Shown here: in pieces, positions 63,988-64,000 of the stretch | How the letters are laid out: every line of letters begins with the position of its first letter | Numbering within the stretch: the first letter of the stretch is position 1 | From: Limnohabitans sp. 2KL-51 | GTDB lineage: Bacteria > Pseudomonadota > Gammaproteobacteria > Burkholderiales > Burkholderiaceae_C | Direction of reading: 5' to 3' | Assembly: GCF_003063645.1 (NCBI RefSeq) | Contig: NZ_NESJ01000012.1 | Span: 62,001-126,000 of the forward strand | Length of the DNA stretch: 64,000 nucleotides | Notes under the pieces: model-generated | What the model was told of the DNA's origin: nothing | What the model saw: the letters and a program-made list of their open reading frames with translations, nothing else | Databases searched by the model: none | Position numbers and translations under genes: made by a program

Positions 63988-64000
63988 GGATTTCTCCGAT

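Overview
The window looks like a chromosomal segment of a GC-rich betaproteobacterium, most likely a Burkholderiales/Comamonadaceae member (a Limnohabitans/Rhodoferax-like freshwater type is my best guess). The reasons are three Bug/TctC-type solute receptors, IPTL-CTERM exported proteins, the tmk-holB-tatD and mltG/ygfZ neighbourhoods, and an isoaspartyl-peptidase gene attached to a peptide ABC operon. No rRNA, tRNA or CRISPR was seen.

Layout. 1-1.8 kb: end of a Tn7/Mu-type transposon, with a partial DDE transposase and terminal repeats, abutting an ankyrin-repeat gene. 1.8-7.2 kb: housekeeping genes (ankyrin protein, TatD DNase, holB, tmk, mltG, and divergent ygfZ). 7.2-15 kb: propionyl-CoA synthetase, an isochorismatase-fold hydrolase, NlpC/P60 peptidase, glyoxalase-like protein, MFS transporter, Bug receptor and CoA-transferase. 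15-25.7 kb: a peptide-scavenging cluster (dipeptide ABC operon with isoaspartyl peptidase, divergent M14 hydrolase, two M20 peptidases). 25.8-28.5 kb: an unrecognised small protein and a RecQ helicase with a degenerate phosphoribosyltransferase-like tail. 28.6-39 kb: an accessory module of three exported IPTL-CTERM proteins and a two-component system, bracketed by 226-bp direct repeats of the 3' end of a nitroreductase gene. 39-46.3 kb: LysR regulator, RbgA/YlqF GTPase, a molybdenum-hydroxylase operon with an embedded ModA-like protein and a Bug receptor, and a 3'-5' exonuclease. 46.4-50.2 kb: REP pair and a thiamine ABC transporter behind a TPP riboswitch. 50.3-53.2 kb: class II aldolase, EamA permease, possible 2OG-Fe dioxygenase. 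53.2-57.7 kb: LacI regulator divergent from a Bug receptor/CoA-ligase/citryl-CoA lyase operon. 57.8-62.3 kb: DUF1501, DUF1800 and PhoD exported by Tat, with Pho-box-like sites before phoD. 62.3-64 kb: an lpdA remnant fused through a hexanucleotide repeat to a SHOCT-type ORF, then a TauD-family dioxygenase.

The most interesting part is 28.6-38.2 kb. All three IPTL-CTERM genes and the sensor kinase gene carry the same tandem 10-bp motif (GAAAGGTTC plus one base) about 58-65 bp upstream of their start codon; for the largest gene this is measured to a fossil start. Two of the IPTL genes share near-identical leader, sorting-tail and terminator DNA around unrelated ectodomains. This reads as a self-contained surface-protein module: sensor kinase and OmpR-type regulator, a shared cis element, and swappable exported payloads, flanked by repeats that would allow clean loss. 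No sorting enzyme is visible in the window.
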